Shown here: piece by piece, positions 18,429 to 28,085 of the stretch | Numbering within the stretch: the first letter of the stretch is position 1 | Layout: the number at the start of each line of letters is the position of its first letter | Origin: Hyphomicrobiaceae bacterium | Lineage (GTDB): Bacteria > Pseudomonadota > Alphaproteobacteria > Rhizobiales > Xanthobacteraceae | DNA length: 37,029 bases | Reading direction: 5' to 3' | NCBI GenBank assembly: GCA_947472885.1 | Contig: CANJBX010000035.1 | Span: 1 to 37,029, forward strand | Translations under genes and position numbers: made by a program | Notes under the pieces: model-generated | Databases searched by the model: none | What the model saw: the letters and a program-made list of their open reading frames with translations, nothing else | Told to the model about the DNA's origin: nothing

Positions 18429-19181
18429 CTAGTGGCCCGGGTGAAGTGCGTCGTTGAGATAGATGCAGGTCAGGATCGTGAAGACGTAGGCCTGAAGGAA
18501 GGCCACCAGCAGTTCGAGCGCGGTGAGCGCAACCGTAAGGCCGAGCGGCAGGATCGCACCGGCCCAGCCGACAGCACCCATGGCGCCGAGCATGGTGATG
18601 AACGAGGCAAACACCTTCAGCGTGATGTGTCCGGCGAGCATGTTCGCGAACAGACGTACGCTGTGCGAGATCGGCCGCGACAGGAACGACAGCACTTCGA
18701 TGAAGACGATCAGCGGAAGGATGTAGACCGGGATGCCCTTCGGTACGAACAGGTTGAAGAAGTGCAGGCCGTTTTTATAGAAGCCGTAGATCAGCACGGT
18801 GAAGAACACGAGCAGCGACAGCGCCGCGGTGACGATCAGGTGGCTCGAAACGGTGAACGTGTAGGGGATGAGGCCAATCATGTTCGAGACGAGGATGAAC
18901 ATGAACAGGGAGAACACGAACGGGAAGAAGCGCATGCCCTGTTCGCCGGCGGTGCTTCTTATCGTGTTGGCGACGAATTCGTAGGACAGTTCGCCGAGCG
19001 ACTGCATGCGCGTCGGGACCAGGCGGCGGCCGGTGGTTGTGCCGAGCAGCAGGATCACGGTGATCGCGACCGACACCAGCATGTAGACGGCTGAGTTGGT
19101 GAGATGGATCTGCGTGCCGCCGATCGTCGTGATCGGAAGGATATTCTGGATCTGAAACTGGTGAATCGGATCAACGGCCAT
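18429..19181 (-). CDS. atpB: ATP synthase Fo subunit a
   Basis: Subunit a provides the two proton half-channels beside the c-ring. The 250-aa product has five to six helices. The essential arginine is R176 in [13 protein letters not shown], followed by the conserved late helix ([22 protein letters not shown]). The N-terminus [12 protein letters not shown] and the [21 protein letters not shown] block are typical of alphaproteobacteria. It is the second gene of the operon, 58 bp after atpI and 47 bp before atpE. Confidence 0.97.
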   Translation of the reverse strand: MAVDPIHQFQIQNILPITTIGGTQIHLTNSAVYMLVSVAITVILLLGTTTGRRLVPTRMQSLGELSYEFVANTIRSTAGEQGMRFFPFVFSLFMFILVSNMIGLIPYTFTVSSHLIVTAALSLLVFFTVLIYGFYKNGLHFFNLFVPKGIPVYILPLIVFIEVLSFLSRPISHSVRLFANMLAGHITLKVFASFITMLGAMGAVGWAGAILPLGLTVALTALELLVAFLQAYVFTILTCIYLNDALHPGH

Positions 19182-19239
19182 AAGCGAAGCAGTCCTTCAC
19201 GTTCCAACCGGCATCGCCGGTTTTTTCCAGTCCGGTGCG

Positions 19240-19602
19240 CTACTTGCGCGAATCCGGCGCCGCTACCACTCCGGCTGCGCGCATGACGTTGAGTACGCCA
19301 GCTGCAAAGCCGAGCAGCAAAAACACAATGAAACACCAAGGCGAGATTCCCAGCGCCTTGTCGAGCGCCCAGCCAATCACGCCACCAACCAGTACGCCCG
19401 CCACCAGCTCGCTTGAGAGCCGAAAGCCGCGCGCCATCGCAGATGCGTTGCTTGCGGCTGACGGAGGCGCCCCACGTTCCGGTGTCGGACTGGCCTGATG
19501 CTGGCCGAGCCGTTTGCCGAGATGCTGGAGCCTCGCGGAGAGAGCAGCCTCGTCAGTGGGCTTATCGTCCGATCCGTCTGTTTTCCGCGCGTCGTTGGTC
19601 AT
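19240..19602 (-). CDS. atpI: ATP synthase accessory protein AtpI/AtpZ
   Basis: AtpI-type proteins assist assembly of the c-ring or carry Mg2+/Ca2+. The 120-aa product has a polar N-terminal half (DARKTDGSDDKPTDEAALSA...) and two C-terminal helices: L-V-A-G-V-L-V-G-G-V-I-G-W-A-L-D and W-C-F-I-V-F-L-L-L-G-F-A-A-G-V-L-N-V-M-R-A. The G-W-x-L-D and G-x-x-x-G motifs are characteristic. It is the first gene of the Fo operon and lies directly behind a good promoter (19659-19687). The F1 genes (atpHAGDC) are not in the window, as usual for alphaproteobacteria, where Fo and F1 operons are separate. Confidence 0.92.
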   Translation of the reverse strand: MTNDARKTDGSDDKPTDEAALSARLQHLGKRLGQHQASPTPERGAPPSAASNASAMARGFRLSSELVAGVLVGGVIGWALDKALGISPWCFIVFLLLGFAAGVLNVMRAAGVVAAPDSRK

Positions 19603-19658
19603 CCACCGCTCGCGTAAAATCAGCGAAAAAGGCCGCTAGCCCCTTAAAAGCCGCGCGG

Positions 19659-19687
19659 ACCATACTGACTGGGTTTTACCGAGTCAA
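19659..19687 (-). promoter_or_regulatory. sigma70-type promoter of the atp Fo operon
   Basis: On the - strand, TTGACT (19687-19682) is followed after exactly 17 bases by TATGGT (19664-19659), about 57 bp before the atpI ATG. This is the best housekeeping promoter match I saw in the window, and it points into atpI. Confidence 0.6.
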
Positions 19688-19862
19688 CAATTGGTGAATA
19701 CCCCACAAGCTCTTGAAATATGTGCGGAATGGACGGATTCGGCCGTCCGCATCCGGTTACGTGTCATGGCAATGTTGCAGTGAAGCCTAGGGTTTTCAGA
19801 CCGGCGGTATTATGCTTTTGTTAACCATACGAGTTCTCGTGTGCGTGGAAGTGGCCATTCCC

Positions 19863-20408
19863 ATGTCGCGACGCACCGATTTGTTGATTTTAGGGGCTTT
19901 TTTGGCTTCGGTATCGAGTGTGGCGTTGGCCCAGACGGCTGAGAAGCCCGTCGAGAAGTCGGCAAGCGACGTCCGCTTCATCTACGAACAGGTTGAGGAC
20001 GGCATTCTGCGCCTCGATTCGCGCACCGGCGAAGTGTCGCTGTGCGGCCGTCTGGAGAGCGGATGGGCATGCCGGATCGTCGCAGACGAGCAGGGTGCCC
20101 TGAGCGTCGAGATCGACCGGCTGGAGCGTGAAAACGCCGAACTGCGCAAGCAACTGGCCGACCGGAAGCTGACGACCGGATCGGCTTCCACGCCGAAGGC
20201 AGTAACCGAAGCTGCGCCTGTCGCTCCGACAGAGCCGAAAGCGGCTGCAACGCCGGAAAAGCCAGCCGAAAAGCAAGCCAATGCGCACCCCGCCACCGAT
20301 GTGCATCTGGCCGTCGTCAACCGCGCCGTCGAGATTGCCGACAAGATCTGGCGCCGTCTGGTCGAGATGATGGCGAACGTGAAATCCGACTTGCGCAAGA
20401 GCAGCTGA
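19863..20408 (+). CDS. secreted coiled-coil protein, conserved hypothetical
   Basis: The 181-aa product has a Sec signal peptide (MSRRTDLLILGAFLASVSSVALAQ). A short conserved domain follows (Y-E-Q-V-E-D-G-I-L-R-L-D-S-R-T-G-E-V-S-L-C with two cysteines, C...GWAC). Then come a coiled coil (EIDRLERENAELRKQLADRK), an Ala/Pro/Thr/Lys-rich linker and a helical tail. I know of such small periplasmic proteins in Bradyrhizobiaceae but no function. An in-frame ATG at 19812 would add 17 residues; the signal peptide favours 19863. It is transcribed away from the atp operon. Confidence 0.75.
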   Translation: MSRRTDLLILGAFLASVSSVALAQTAEKPVEKSASDVRFIYEQVEDGILRLDSRTGEVSLCGRLESGWACRIVADEQGALSVEIDRLERENAELRKQLADRKLTTGSASTPKAVTEAAPVAPTEPKAAATPEKPAEKQANAHPATDVHLAVVNRAVEIADKIWRRLVEMMANVKSDLRKSS

Positions 20409-20620
20409 GCTTTCAGCCCGGTTCCACCCGCTATTCCCAGATACAGCTTTTCCGATTCCGTGATTTGCAGGCTGTTATCTGCGCCATGGCGCATGGGCGG
20501 CGTCTATTACCTTGAGCGCGCACTGGCCGGAAAATGATGGATCGCGCGCGAAACCGCACGCTTTCCTGCTGATTCTCTGCCAGAGATGTCGGCGGTCCCG
20601 ACCAATCGACTGAGTGCACC

Positions 20621-21295
20621 TTGAACGATTCCGCGCACTACCGCTTCCTGATCGCCGACGATCACCCGCTGTTCCGGGGCGCGTTGCGTGGCGCTGTCGC
20701 GACGCTGTTTGCCGGCGCGGACATTTCAGAGGCCGGCACGTTTGACGAGGCCTCGAAAATTCTCGATCAGGGCAGCGAGGTCGATCTCGTGCTGCTCGAC
20801 CTGACCATGCCGGGCGTGCGCGGGTTTTCCGGCCTGATGTATATGCGGGCGCAGTATCCGAGTGTGCCGGTGGTCATCATCTCCGCGAACGACGACCCGG
20901 CGGTGATTCGCCGCTGCATGGATTTCGGTGCGTCGGGCTTCATCCCCAAGACGCTGGGCGTCGATGGCATGCGCAACGCGATTGCCTCCGTGCTCAAGGG
21001 CGGCATCTGGACGCCGCCCGACGTCGATCTCACCATGGCGGCCGATAGCGAAACCTCTGCGATGCTGGCGCGGCTCGTCACGCTGACGCCGCAGCAGGTG
21101 CGCGTGCTGATGATGTTGTCGGAAGGTTTGCTCAACAAGCAGATCGCCTACGAACTCAGCGTGTCGGAAGCGACCGTGAAGGCGCATGTCTCGGCGATTT
21201 TGCAAAAGCTCGGCGTCGAAAGCCGCACGCAGGCCGTGATTGCTGCTGCCAAGATCGAGGCCGGTCAACTGACCAGGCCGGCGATGGAAAACTAG
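20621..21295 (+). CDS. LuxR/NarL-family response regulator (CrbR/ErdR-like)
   Basis: The 224-aa product has a receiver domain (about 8-125) with the acidic pair in I-A-D-D-H, phospho-acceptor D60 (L-V-L-L-D-L-T-M-P-G) and K110 (G-F-I-P-K). A C-terminal LuxR helix-turn-helix follows (about 150-210: L-T-P-Q-Q-V-R-V-L...G-L-L-N-K-Q-I-A-Y-E-L-S-V-S-E-A-T-V-K-A-H-V). The start is TTG at 20621; no better start is in frame. It is convergent with the SLC5-fused hybrid kinase, 36 bp apart. In gammaproteobacteria this combination (CrbS/CrbR, MxtR/ErdR) controls acetate assimilation and ethanol oxidation. The pairing here is inferred from adjacency and architecture. Confidence 0.9.
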   Translation: MNDSAHYRFLIADDHPLFRGALRGAVATLFAGADISEAGTFDEASKILDQGSEVDLVLLDLTMPGVRGFSGLMYMRAQYPSVPVVIISANDDPAVIRRCMDFGASGFIPKTLGVDGMRNAIASVLKGGIWTPPDVDLTMAADSETSAMLARLVTLTPQQVRVLMMLSEGLLNKQIAYELSVSEATVKAHVSAILQKLGVESRTQAVIAAAKIEAGQLTRPAMEN

Positions 21296-21331
21296 GCCGG
21301 GCTACCGCCTCTCGTGTAATGAGCGTGCAGC

Positions 21332-24300
21332 TTATTCCGCCGCGGCGATCTGCTGAATGCGCCATTGTCCGAGCGAGGCGCGCAGCGCCGCCAGCTTGAG
21401 TGGCTTGTAAAGCACCTGGATGTTGGCGGCTTCCGCGTCGTTACGCAGTTTGCGGGTGCGGTCCGCCGTGATGAGGATCGCGGGCAGTTCGCCGTAGTGC
21501 TCGCGCAAGGCGCGGATCGCGTCGAGGCCGTTGCCGGCGTCAAGATGGTAATCGACCAGCATTCCAAGCGGCATCGCGTCTTCGCCGATCTGCGCCAGCG
21601 CCTGTTGCAGGCTCGCGGCCTTCATCACCTTGCAGCCCCAGCCGCCGAGCAGCGTCGCCATGCCGTCGAGAATTTTCGGCTCGTTGTCGATGCACAGGAC
21701 CTGCATGCCGGTGAGTGGGCCGAACTCCGCGCGTTGCGCCGCGCGGCGTTGCGGTGCTGCTGCAATCGGCTGCGCCCGCGGCGTTTCGACCGTGAATTGT
21801 GAGCCGCGCCCCAGCACGGAATCGATTCCAATCGTGTGATCGAGGACGCGCGCAATGCGCTCAACAATCGACATGCCAAGCCCAAGGCCGCGCGCGACCT
21901 TGGCACCTTGTTCGAGCCGATGGAATTCCTGGAAGATCACGCGCTGCTTCGATTTCGGGATGCCGATGCCGGTGTCGATGACTTCGATCCGCACATTGCC
22001 GTCGTGCCGGCGCGCGCCGACCAGCACGCGGCCTTTCGGCGTGTATTTCACCGCGTTTGACACGAGGTTCTGCAACAGGCGTCGCAGTAGCCGGCGGTCG
22101 GATTTGACCGTGAGCGAGGAGGGCATGAACTTAAGCTTGAGGCCCTTCTCGCGTGCGAGCGGTGCGAATTCCACTTCAAGCTGGCGCAGGATTTCGTCGA
22201 TGCGGAAGCTGGCGATTTCCGGTTTCAGTACGCCGCTATCGAGTCGCGAAATATCGAGGAGCGCGCCGAGGATTTCCTCGACCGCATCGAGCGAGGCGTC
22301 GATGTTGCCGATCAGCGCGGCGTCGTCGCCGCTGCTCTGGCGTTCGACAAGGCTTGTCACGTAAAGCCGCGCCGCATTGAGTGGCTGCAGCAGATCGTGG
22401 CTGGCGGCGGCCAGAAAGCGTGTCTTGGAAATATTGGCGTCGTCGGCGGTGGCTTTCGCGCTGAGGAGTTCGGCGTTGAGGCGCTCAAGTTCCTTGGTGC
22501 GCGTGCGAACGCGGCCTTCGAGCGATGCGTTGGAGCGTTCCAGGGCCTCGGCGGCTTCGACGCTCGGTGTGATGTCGGTGAGCGTTGTGACGATGCCGCC
22601 GCCCGGCATCCTGTCGCTGCGGATTTCGATGATGAGGTTGCGGTCCGGGAATCGCTCGAGGAACGGCTCGGTGCTTTTGGCGTAACGCTTCAATCGTTCT
22701 TCCACCAGCGCGACGGGATCGCCCTTGCCGAATGCGCCGTATTCCGCATTGAAGCGCAGCATTTCTTCCAGCGTTGCGCCGACGCGCACCACGTTCGGCG
22801 GTAGGTCGAGGATTTCGCCGAACTGGCGGTTCCAGCAAATGAGGTGCATCTCGTTGTCGAACACGGCGATGCCTTGCCGCACCTGATCCAATGCGGTCTG
22901 CAGAACCTCGCGGTTGTAATGGATCGCGGCATTGGCATCGTCGAGCAGCTTCAGCGCGGCCTGCGTCGAGACGGTACGCTTGCGCAGCAAGAGCGATAGC
23001 ACGAGGCGCGAGGAGGCCGCGCCGATGCCCGAAGCCAGCAGATGTTCCGCGTAGCGCATCAGTTCGAGATCGGCTTCGCTTTTGGGGTCGACGCTGACGC
23101 GCCGCGCGGCTGCGAAACTTTCAAAGGAGGTGTGTGTGCGCTTTTCGCCGAGATAGCGCGCGACTGTCGCCGTGAGTTCCTCGACCGTCACCGACGAGCG
23201 CCAGCGCCGGAACGATGGCGTCATCGGCGTCAGGTCGGACGGCACGAACAGGTCGGCCTGCAGGCGCTCGATGGCGGAAGGCGCTCGCTGCAACGACCAC
23301 AGCACGTAGGCGGCCAAATTGACGAACAGGCTGCACACGACGCCATGGGTCAAGGCCGGCAGATCGATTCCGAATAGTGCCTGCGGACGCAGCATCTCGA
23401 TGCCCCATGGTCCGTGCGCAACAATACCGGCGGTGAGCGGCCAGGCGTCGGCGAACGACGGCATCAGCAGCGTGTAGGCCCAGACCACGATGCCGGCGAT
23501 CATGCCCGCAAGAGCGCCGCGCGCGGTAGCGCGCCGCCAGAACAGGCCGCCGAAGAATGCCGGCGCCAGTTGTGCGATGGCCGCGAAAGAGAGGAGGCCG
23601 ATGGAAGCAAGCTGCGCTTCGCCGGTCGAGCGGTAATAAAGGTAGGCGAGGCTGAGGATGAACAGGATGGAAAGCCGCCGCACCGTCAGCAGAGCCTCGC
23701 CGACCTTGCCGCGCGCGGCGAAAGTTTCGCTGCGCTTGAGGATGAACGGCACGATGATGTCGTTCGACACCATGATCGACAGCGCGACCGTCTCGACGAT
23801 CACCATGGCCGTCGCCGCCGATAATCCGCCGATGAATGCCGCCAGGGCGAGCAATTCCGATCCGCCGGAGAGTGGCAGCGCCAGCACGAACATGTCGCTG
23901 TTGACGGAGCTGCCGGAGAATTTCAACAGGCCCGCAATCGCAATCGGAATGACGAACAGGTTGATGAGAACGAGATAGACCGGGAACATCCACGCCGCGC
24001 GGCGGACTTCCGCTTCGCTATGGTTCTCAACCACCGTGACGTGAAATTGCCGTGGCAGCAGCATGATCGCGAAGAACGATAGCAGCGTCATGGTCGCGAA
24101 GAGGCTGGGGCGAAATCCGCCAGACAGGACGGCGGCGGTATTCGTCTGGTTCATTGCCTGCGTGAACAGATCAAACGGTCCGTCGAACATGATGAAGGTG
24201 ACGAACACGCCCACCGCGATAAAGGCCACCAGCTTGATCATGGACTCGCCGGCAATCGCCAGCATCAGGCCATCCTGATGTTCAGTTGCGTCAACATGGC

Positions 24301-24838
24301 GCGTACCGAACAGCATGGTGAATACCGCCATCGCCAGCGCGACGAACAGCGCCATGTCGCCGAACGGCACGATCTGGAATCCGCCGCCGGCGCTTTGCGC
24401 AAGAATGACATTGATGGATGCCGCGACGGCCTTGAGCTGCAACGCGATGTAAGGGATCGAGCCGAATATGGCGATCAGTGCGACGGTGGCGGCGACCGCC
24501 TGCCGCTTGCCGTAACGCGCCGCGATGAAGTCGGCGATGGAGGTGGTATTCTGTGCCTTGGCGAGCCGCACGATGCGCAGTACCAGCGGCGAGGCAATGC
24601 CGATCATCAGGATCGGGCCAATATAGATCGTGAGGAACTCGAACCCGGTGGTGGCGGCAAGGCCGACCGAGCCGAAGAAGGTCCACGACGTGCAGTAGAT
24701 CGCCAGCGAGAATGGATAGATCAGCACCCGCCAGCGGCTGTCGCGGCTGCGGCTCCGGCGGTCGCCATAGCTTGCTACAACGAACAGAAGTCCGATGTAG
24801 CAAAGCGCCACCGCGATGACGAACCAGCCCTGCAACAT
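21332..24838 (-). CDS. SLC5-fused hybrid sensor histidine kinase (CrbS/MxtR-like)
   Basis: An 1168-aa inner-membrane kinase. Residues 1-515 form a sodium:solute symporter (SLC5) module of about 13 helices. About 520-640 is a linker of the kind called STAC. About 645-760 is a PAS domain (GIAVFDNEMHLICWN). The coiled coil 765-800 leads to the H-box with H814 (AASHDLLQPLN). The ATPase domain has N924/N928, D955 (DTGIGIP) and G-L-G-L-G-M-S near 984. A C-terminal receiver has D1096 (L-V-D-Y-H-L) and K1145. All catalytic residues are intact. Proteins of this plan sense small carboxylates or their transport; the ligand here is unknown. Convergent with the LuxR-type regulator, its likely partner. Confidence 0.93.
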   Translation of the reverse strand: MLQGWFVIAVALCYIGLLFVVASYGDRRSRSRDSRWRVLIYPFSLAIYCTSWTFFGSVGLAATTGFEFLTIYIGPILMIGIASPLVLRIVRLAKAQNTTSIADFIAARYGKRQAVAATVALIAIFGSIPYIALQLKAVAASINVILAQSAGGGFQIVPFGDMALFVALAMAVFTMLFGTRHVDATEHQDGLMLAIAGESMIKLVAFIAVGVFVTFIMFDGPFDLFTQAMNQTNTAAVLSGGFRPSLFATMTLLSFFAIMLLPRQFHVTVVENHSEAEVRRAAWMFPVYLVLINLFVIPIAIAGLLKFSGSSVNSDMFVLALPLSGGSELLALAAFIGGLSAATAMVIVETVALSIMVSNDIIVPFILKRSETFAARGKVGEALLTVRRLSILFILSLAYLYYRSTGEAQLASIGLLSFAAIAQLAPAFFGGLFWRRATARGALAGMIAGIVVWAYTLLMPSFADAWPLTAGIVAHGPWGIEMLRPQALFGIDLPALTHGVVCSLFVNLAAYVLWSLQRAPSAIERLQADLFVPSDLTPMTPSFRRWRSSVTVEELTATVARYLGEKRTHTSFESFAAARRVSVDPKSEADLELMRYAEHLLASGIGAASSRLVLSLLLRKRTVSTQAALKLLDDANAAIHYNREVLQTALDQVRQGIAVFDNEMHLICWNRQFGEILDLPPNVVRVGATLEEMLRFNAEYGAFGKGDPVALVEERLKRYAKSTEPFLERFPDRNLIIEIRSDRMPGGGIVTTLTDITPSVEAAEALERSNASLEGRVRTRTKELERLNAELLSAKATADDANISKTRFLAAASHDLLQPLNAARLYVTSLVERQSSGDDAALIGNIDASLDAVEEILGALLDISRLDSGVLKPEIASFRIDEILRQLEVEFAPLAREKGLKLKFMPSSLTVKSDRRLLRRLLQNLVSNAVKYTPKGRVLVGARRHDGNVRIEVIDTGIGIPKSKQRVIFQEFHRLEQGAKVARGLGLGMSIVERIARVLDHTIGIDSVLGRGSQFTVETPRAQPIAAAPQRRAAQRAEFGPLTGMQVLCIDNEPKILDGMATLLGGWGCKVMKAASLQQALAQIGEDAMPLGMLVDYHLDAGNGLDAIRALREHYGELPAILITADRTRKLRNDAEAANIQVLYKPLKLAALRASLGQWRIQQIAAAE

Positions 24839-25021
24839 GGCGTTTCGCTAAGTCCCCGTGCGGGCGTCTCACACTACCGGACCCGCTGCCCCGACTTTAG
24901 CACAACCCAGCCCGGCGCCAGCCCTTTAGGTTTTCGGCCCTCAAGGTTTGACGGCGGCAGCCCGGCGCGGCATTGATCCGGCAAGATTTATCAAGCCGGG
25001 CCATGCCGGCAGATCGTGCCA

Positions 25022-26134
25022 ATGACCCCGCACCCGACCCGCCAGCAGCAACTTGTCCGCTTTGCCGAAACCATGGCGATTGCCGCGGTTGGCGGGGCCT
25101 TGTTCGATCATTTCGGCTTTCCGGCTGGGTGGATGGCGGGGTCGCTGATGTTCGTGGCCGTCGCGGCGCTGGCCGGGCGCTCGATGCATGTGCCCTCCAT
25201 GATGACGCGGATATTCTTCATCGCGCTCGGCATCATCATCGGCGGCGTGGCGACGCCGGAAAGCATGCGCGGCATGGCGACCTGGCCGGCCAGCATTCTC
25301 ATCATCTCGGTGGCGATGATCGCGATCACGCTGGCCGCGACTTTCTACCTGCAGAAGGTCCACGGCTGGGACACCCAGACGGCATTGTTCGCGTCAGTCC
25401 CCGGCGCGCTGTCGCAGGTGTCGGCCATCGCGGCGGAACGCGATGCGGACCTGCGCGCCATCATCATCGTGCAGACGGTGCGTGTCGTGCTGCTCGCGGT
25501 CGGCGTGCCGGCGGGACTGGCGATTGCCGGGGTGGTGTCTCCCGCGCAGCTTCCGGCAGGCACGCTTTCGGCATTCGACGCGCCGCTGCAATTCATCGGT
25601 CTGGTGGCAGGAGGGGTAGCCGCGGCGCTCGCACTCTACAAGATTGGCTTTTCCGGCGGGTTCTTCTTCGGGCCAATGATCGTGTCGGCGGCGCTGCATG
25701 GTAGCGGCATCGTTGAACTCAACCTGCCGTTCTGGATCGCGAATATCGCGATGGTCGGGCTCGGTGCCATCAATGGCTCGCGCTTCAACAACACGTCGTT
25801 TCGCGTGTTGCTGGATTATCTGGCGGCTTCAATCGGCGCGCTGGTGGTGGCGCTAGCCGTCGCCGCGTTGTTCATCGGCCTGGCGTCGTTGCTGCCGGGG
25901 CTGAAATTCTCGAACCTGATTGCGTCCTATGCGCCAGGCTCGGTCGATGTGATGATGATCCTCGCGCTGGCGCTTCACCTCGATCCGGTGTTCGTCGGTG
26001 CGCATCACCTCGCACGCATCATTGTCGTGTCGGCGGCGCTGCCGATTGGCGCGCGGCTGACGGACCCGCGCAAGCCGCATCAGCATGAATTGCCGGAGTC
26101 GCTTGAGATCGCGCGCGAGACTTTGGAAGACTGA
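25022..26134 (+). CDS. AbrB-family membrane protein (duplicated AbrB domain)
   Basis: The 370-aa product is a polytopic membrane protein with two copies of the AbrB transport module (PF05145, COG3180). Repeats begin with A-A-V-G-G-A-L-F-D-H-F-G-F-P-A-G-W-M-A-G and, in the second half, G-F-F-F-G-P-M-I-V-S-A-A-L-H. Conserved S-V-P-G-A-L-S-Q-V (about 128-136) and S-Y-A-P-G-S-V-D-V-M-M-I-L-A-L (about 302-316) are the equivalent loops. Despite the name it is unrelated to the DNA-binding AbrB; E. coli AbrB was tied to aidB regulation, and transport function is suspected. A GTG two codons upstream is an alternative start. It ends nine bases from the convergent DedA-like gene. Confidence 0.88.
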   Translation: MTPHPTRQQQLVRFAETMAIAAVGGALFDHFGFPAGWMAGSLMFVAVAALAGRSMHVPSMMTRIFFIALGIIIGGVATPESMRGMATWPASILIISVAMIAITLAATFYLQKVHGWDTQTALFASVPGALSQVSAIAAERDADLRAIIIVQTVRVVLLAVGVPAGLAIAGVVSPAQLPAGTLSAFDAPLQFIGLVAGGVAAALALYKIGFSGGFFFGPMIVSAALHGSGIVELNLPFWIANIAMVGLGAINGSRFNNTSFRVLLDYLAASIGALVVALAVAALFIGLASLLPGLKFSNLIASYAPGSVDVMMILALALHLDPVFVGAHHLARIIVVSAALPIGARLTDPRKPHQHELPESLEIARETLED

Positions 26135-26143
26135 CGCCGCGCT

Positions 26144-26746
26144 TCAGCTTCGCTCGGCGATGCGTTCCAGCTTCTTGCTCAAGATCCACGACAGGCCGAG
26201 GAACGCGACCAGCATTACGATGCCGAGGCCGGAAGAAGCATCGTTCATGAACTTCTCGGAAACCTGCCCGAAGGCGTAACCGATCGAAACGACGGTGCAG
26301 GCCCATAGACCAGCAGCAACGAAGTTGAGCGCGAGGAACGTCGACCACGGCAGCCGCGACATGCCGTAGGCAAAGCCCGCGACGCCGCGAATGCCATGCG
26401 GAAAGCGATGCACCAGGATCATCCAGACATAATGGCGGTCGGCCAGCCGCGCTGCGGTGACGACGGCGCGTTCAAGGCGCGGAAACGATCCGAGCCAGCG
26501 CGTGCCAAACCGCCGCCCAATCCAGAAGCGGATGATATCGCCGGTGAAACTGCCGAACCAGCACACCGCGATCAGCGTGCCGAGGCTAAGTGCGCCCGAG
26601 TGCGCGGCATAGCCCGAGAACAACCCGAGCAGCAGGCTGTGCGACGCCGCGTAGGCGAACATGAAGCTGTAAGCCGCATCGCCGTTTTGACGGATGATGT
26701 CGAGGAACGAAGTCAGGTCGGTCGGAAACAGCAGATAGGGTCCCAC
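26144..26746 (-). CDS. DedA/VTT-family membrane protein
   Basis: The 200-aa product belongs to the DedA (SNARE-associated, VTT) family, implicated in undecaprenyl-phosphate or phospholipid flipping. Visible motifs are the G-D-I-I-R-F-W-I-G-R-R-F-G re-entrant segment, H-R-F-P-H-G-I-R-G-V-A-G-F-A-Y-G-M-S-R (the F/H-x-R-x-x-P/R-G loop) and W-S-T-F-L-A-L-N-F-V-A-A-G-L-W-A. The start is a GTG at 26746 with GAGG seven bases upstream. It is transcribed in the same direction as hemA, 109 bp downstream of it, and converges on the AbrB-family gene. Confidence 0.88.
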   Translation of the reverse strand: MGPYLLFPTDLTSFLDIIRQNGDAAYSFMFAYAASHSLLLGLFSGYAAHSGALSLGTLIAVCWFGSFTGDIIRFWIGRRFGTRWLGSFPRLERAVVTAARLADRHYVWMILVHRFPHGIRGVAGFAYGMSRLPWSTFLALNFVAAGLWACTVVSIGYAFGQVSEKFMNDASSGLGIVMLVAFLGLSWILSKKLERIAERS

Positions 26747-26855
26747 GCAAAGGCCTCGTTCGTCATTTCGCCATGCCGGTTAGCGGCGCGAACGCCAGTA
26801 CCCGGCCCGGAAGCGGTTAAGTCAAGCGACAGGTGCGCGCAGGCCCGGGGCGGCC

Positions 26856-28085
26856 TTATTCGGCGGCCAGCGCGGCCTTCTTCAGCGGCAGGCCAAGCTG
26901 CTGCCAGACCTCGACCAGCGCCTCGGCGAGGGCATCGATCAGCGCGTCATCATGATAGGGCGACGGCGTAATGCGCAGCCGTTCGGTGCCGCGCTCGACG
27001 GTCGGGTAGTTGATGGGCTGGATATAGATGCCGTGCTGTTCAAGCAGCAGGTCGCTCGCCGCCTTGCACTTTTCCGGGTCGCCGACGAACAGCGGAACGA
27101 TATGGGTCTGGTTGGTCATCACCGGCAGGCCGGCTGCCGCCAGCACAGCCTTCACGCGGCCGGCGCGATCCTGATGGCGTTCGCGCTCCCAGCTTGAAGA
27201 CTTGAGGTGCCTGATCGCGGCGGTCGCTGCGGCGCAAACGGCCGGCGGCAGCGCGGTGGTGAAGATGAATCCCGGCGCATAGGAGCGCACGGCGTCGATC
27301 AATGCCTTCGAGCCGGCGATGTAGCCGCCGAGGCAGCCGAATGCCTTTGCAAGCGTGCCTTCGATCACGTCGATGCGCGCCATGCAGCCTTCGCGCTCGG
27401 CGATGCCGCCGCCGCGCGGGCCATACATGCCGACGGCGTGGACTTCGTCGATGTAGGTCATCGCGCTGTAGCGTTCGGCGAGATCGCAGATCGTGCTGAC
27501 CGGCGAGATGTCGCCGTCCATCGAATAGAGGCTTTCGAATACGATGATCTTCGGGCGATCCTTGCCCGCGGCCTTCAGCAACTGCTCAAGATGCGCCATG
27601 TCGTTGTGGCGGAAAATCTGCTTTTCGCAGTTCGACTGGCGCACGCCTTCGATCATCGAATTGTGGTTGAGTGCGTCGGAAAGAATGAGACAGTTCGGAA
27701 TGAGCTTGGCGAGCGTCGAAATGCCGGTCTCGTTCGAGACATAACCCGACGTGAAGATCAGCGCGCCGTCCTTGCCGTGCAGGTCGGCGAGTTCGCGCTC
27801 GAGTTCGACCAGCGGATGATTGGTGCCCGCGATGTTGCGCGTACCGCCGGCGCCGGTGCCCATGCGCGTCGCGGTCTCGACCATGGCGCCGACGACCTTC
27901 GGGTGCTGGCCCATGCCGAGGTAATCGTTGGAGCACCACATGACGACATCGCGAACGCCGTCTGGCGAATGCCAGCGGGCGTGCGGGAAGCGGCCGGCCA
28001 GACGTTCGAGATCGGCAAAAACCCGGTAGCGGCGCTCAGCGTGAAGCTTGTCGAGAGCGCTATCGAAATACGCGTCGTAATTCAT
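26856..28085 (-). CDS. hemA: 5-aminolevulinate synthase
   Basis: It condenses glycine and succinyl-CoA to 5-aminolevulinate, the first heme step of the C4 (Shemin) route used by alphaproteobacteria. The 409-aa product is a full-length alpha-oxoamine synthase. The N-terminus M-N-Y-D-A-Y-F is typical. [10 protein letters not shown] lies at about 50-59, [11 protein letters not shown] at 78-88, and the PLP lysine is K247 in [12 protein letters not shown] directly before the ATG is in frame; ATG at 28085 matches the family start. It stands as its own unit behind a 188-bp gap. Its heme supply fits the heme-requiring oxidase cluster in the same window, though they are not linked in transcription. 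Confidence 0.98.
   Translation of the reverse strand: MNYDAYFDSALDKLHAERRYRVFADLERLAGRFPHARWHSPDGVRDVVMWCSNDYLGMGQHPKVVGAMVETATRMGTGAGGTRNIAGTNHPLVELERELADLHGKDGALIFTSGYVSNETGISTLAKLIPNCLILSDALNHNSMIEGVRQSNCEKQIFRHNDMAHLEQLLKAAGKDRPKIIVFESLYSMDGDISPVSTICDLAERYSAMTYIDEVHAVGMYGPRGGGIAEREGCMARIDVIEGTLAKAFGCLGGYIAGSKALIDAVRSYAPGFIFTTALPPAVCAAATAAIRHLKSSSWERERHQDRAGRVKAVLAAAGLPVMTNQTHIVPLFVGDPEKCKAASDLLLEQHGIYIQPINYPTVERGTERLRITPSPYHDDALIDALAEALVEVWQQLGLPLKKAALAAE

Noticed and set aside
17065-18432. A 455-codon open frame on + opposite atpF, atpF' and atpE
   Set aside because: Antisense shadow of ATP synthase genes with strong family motifs on the other strand.
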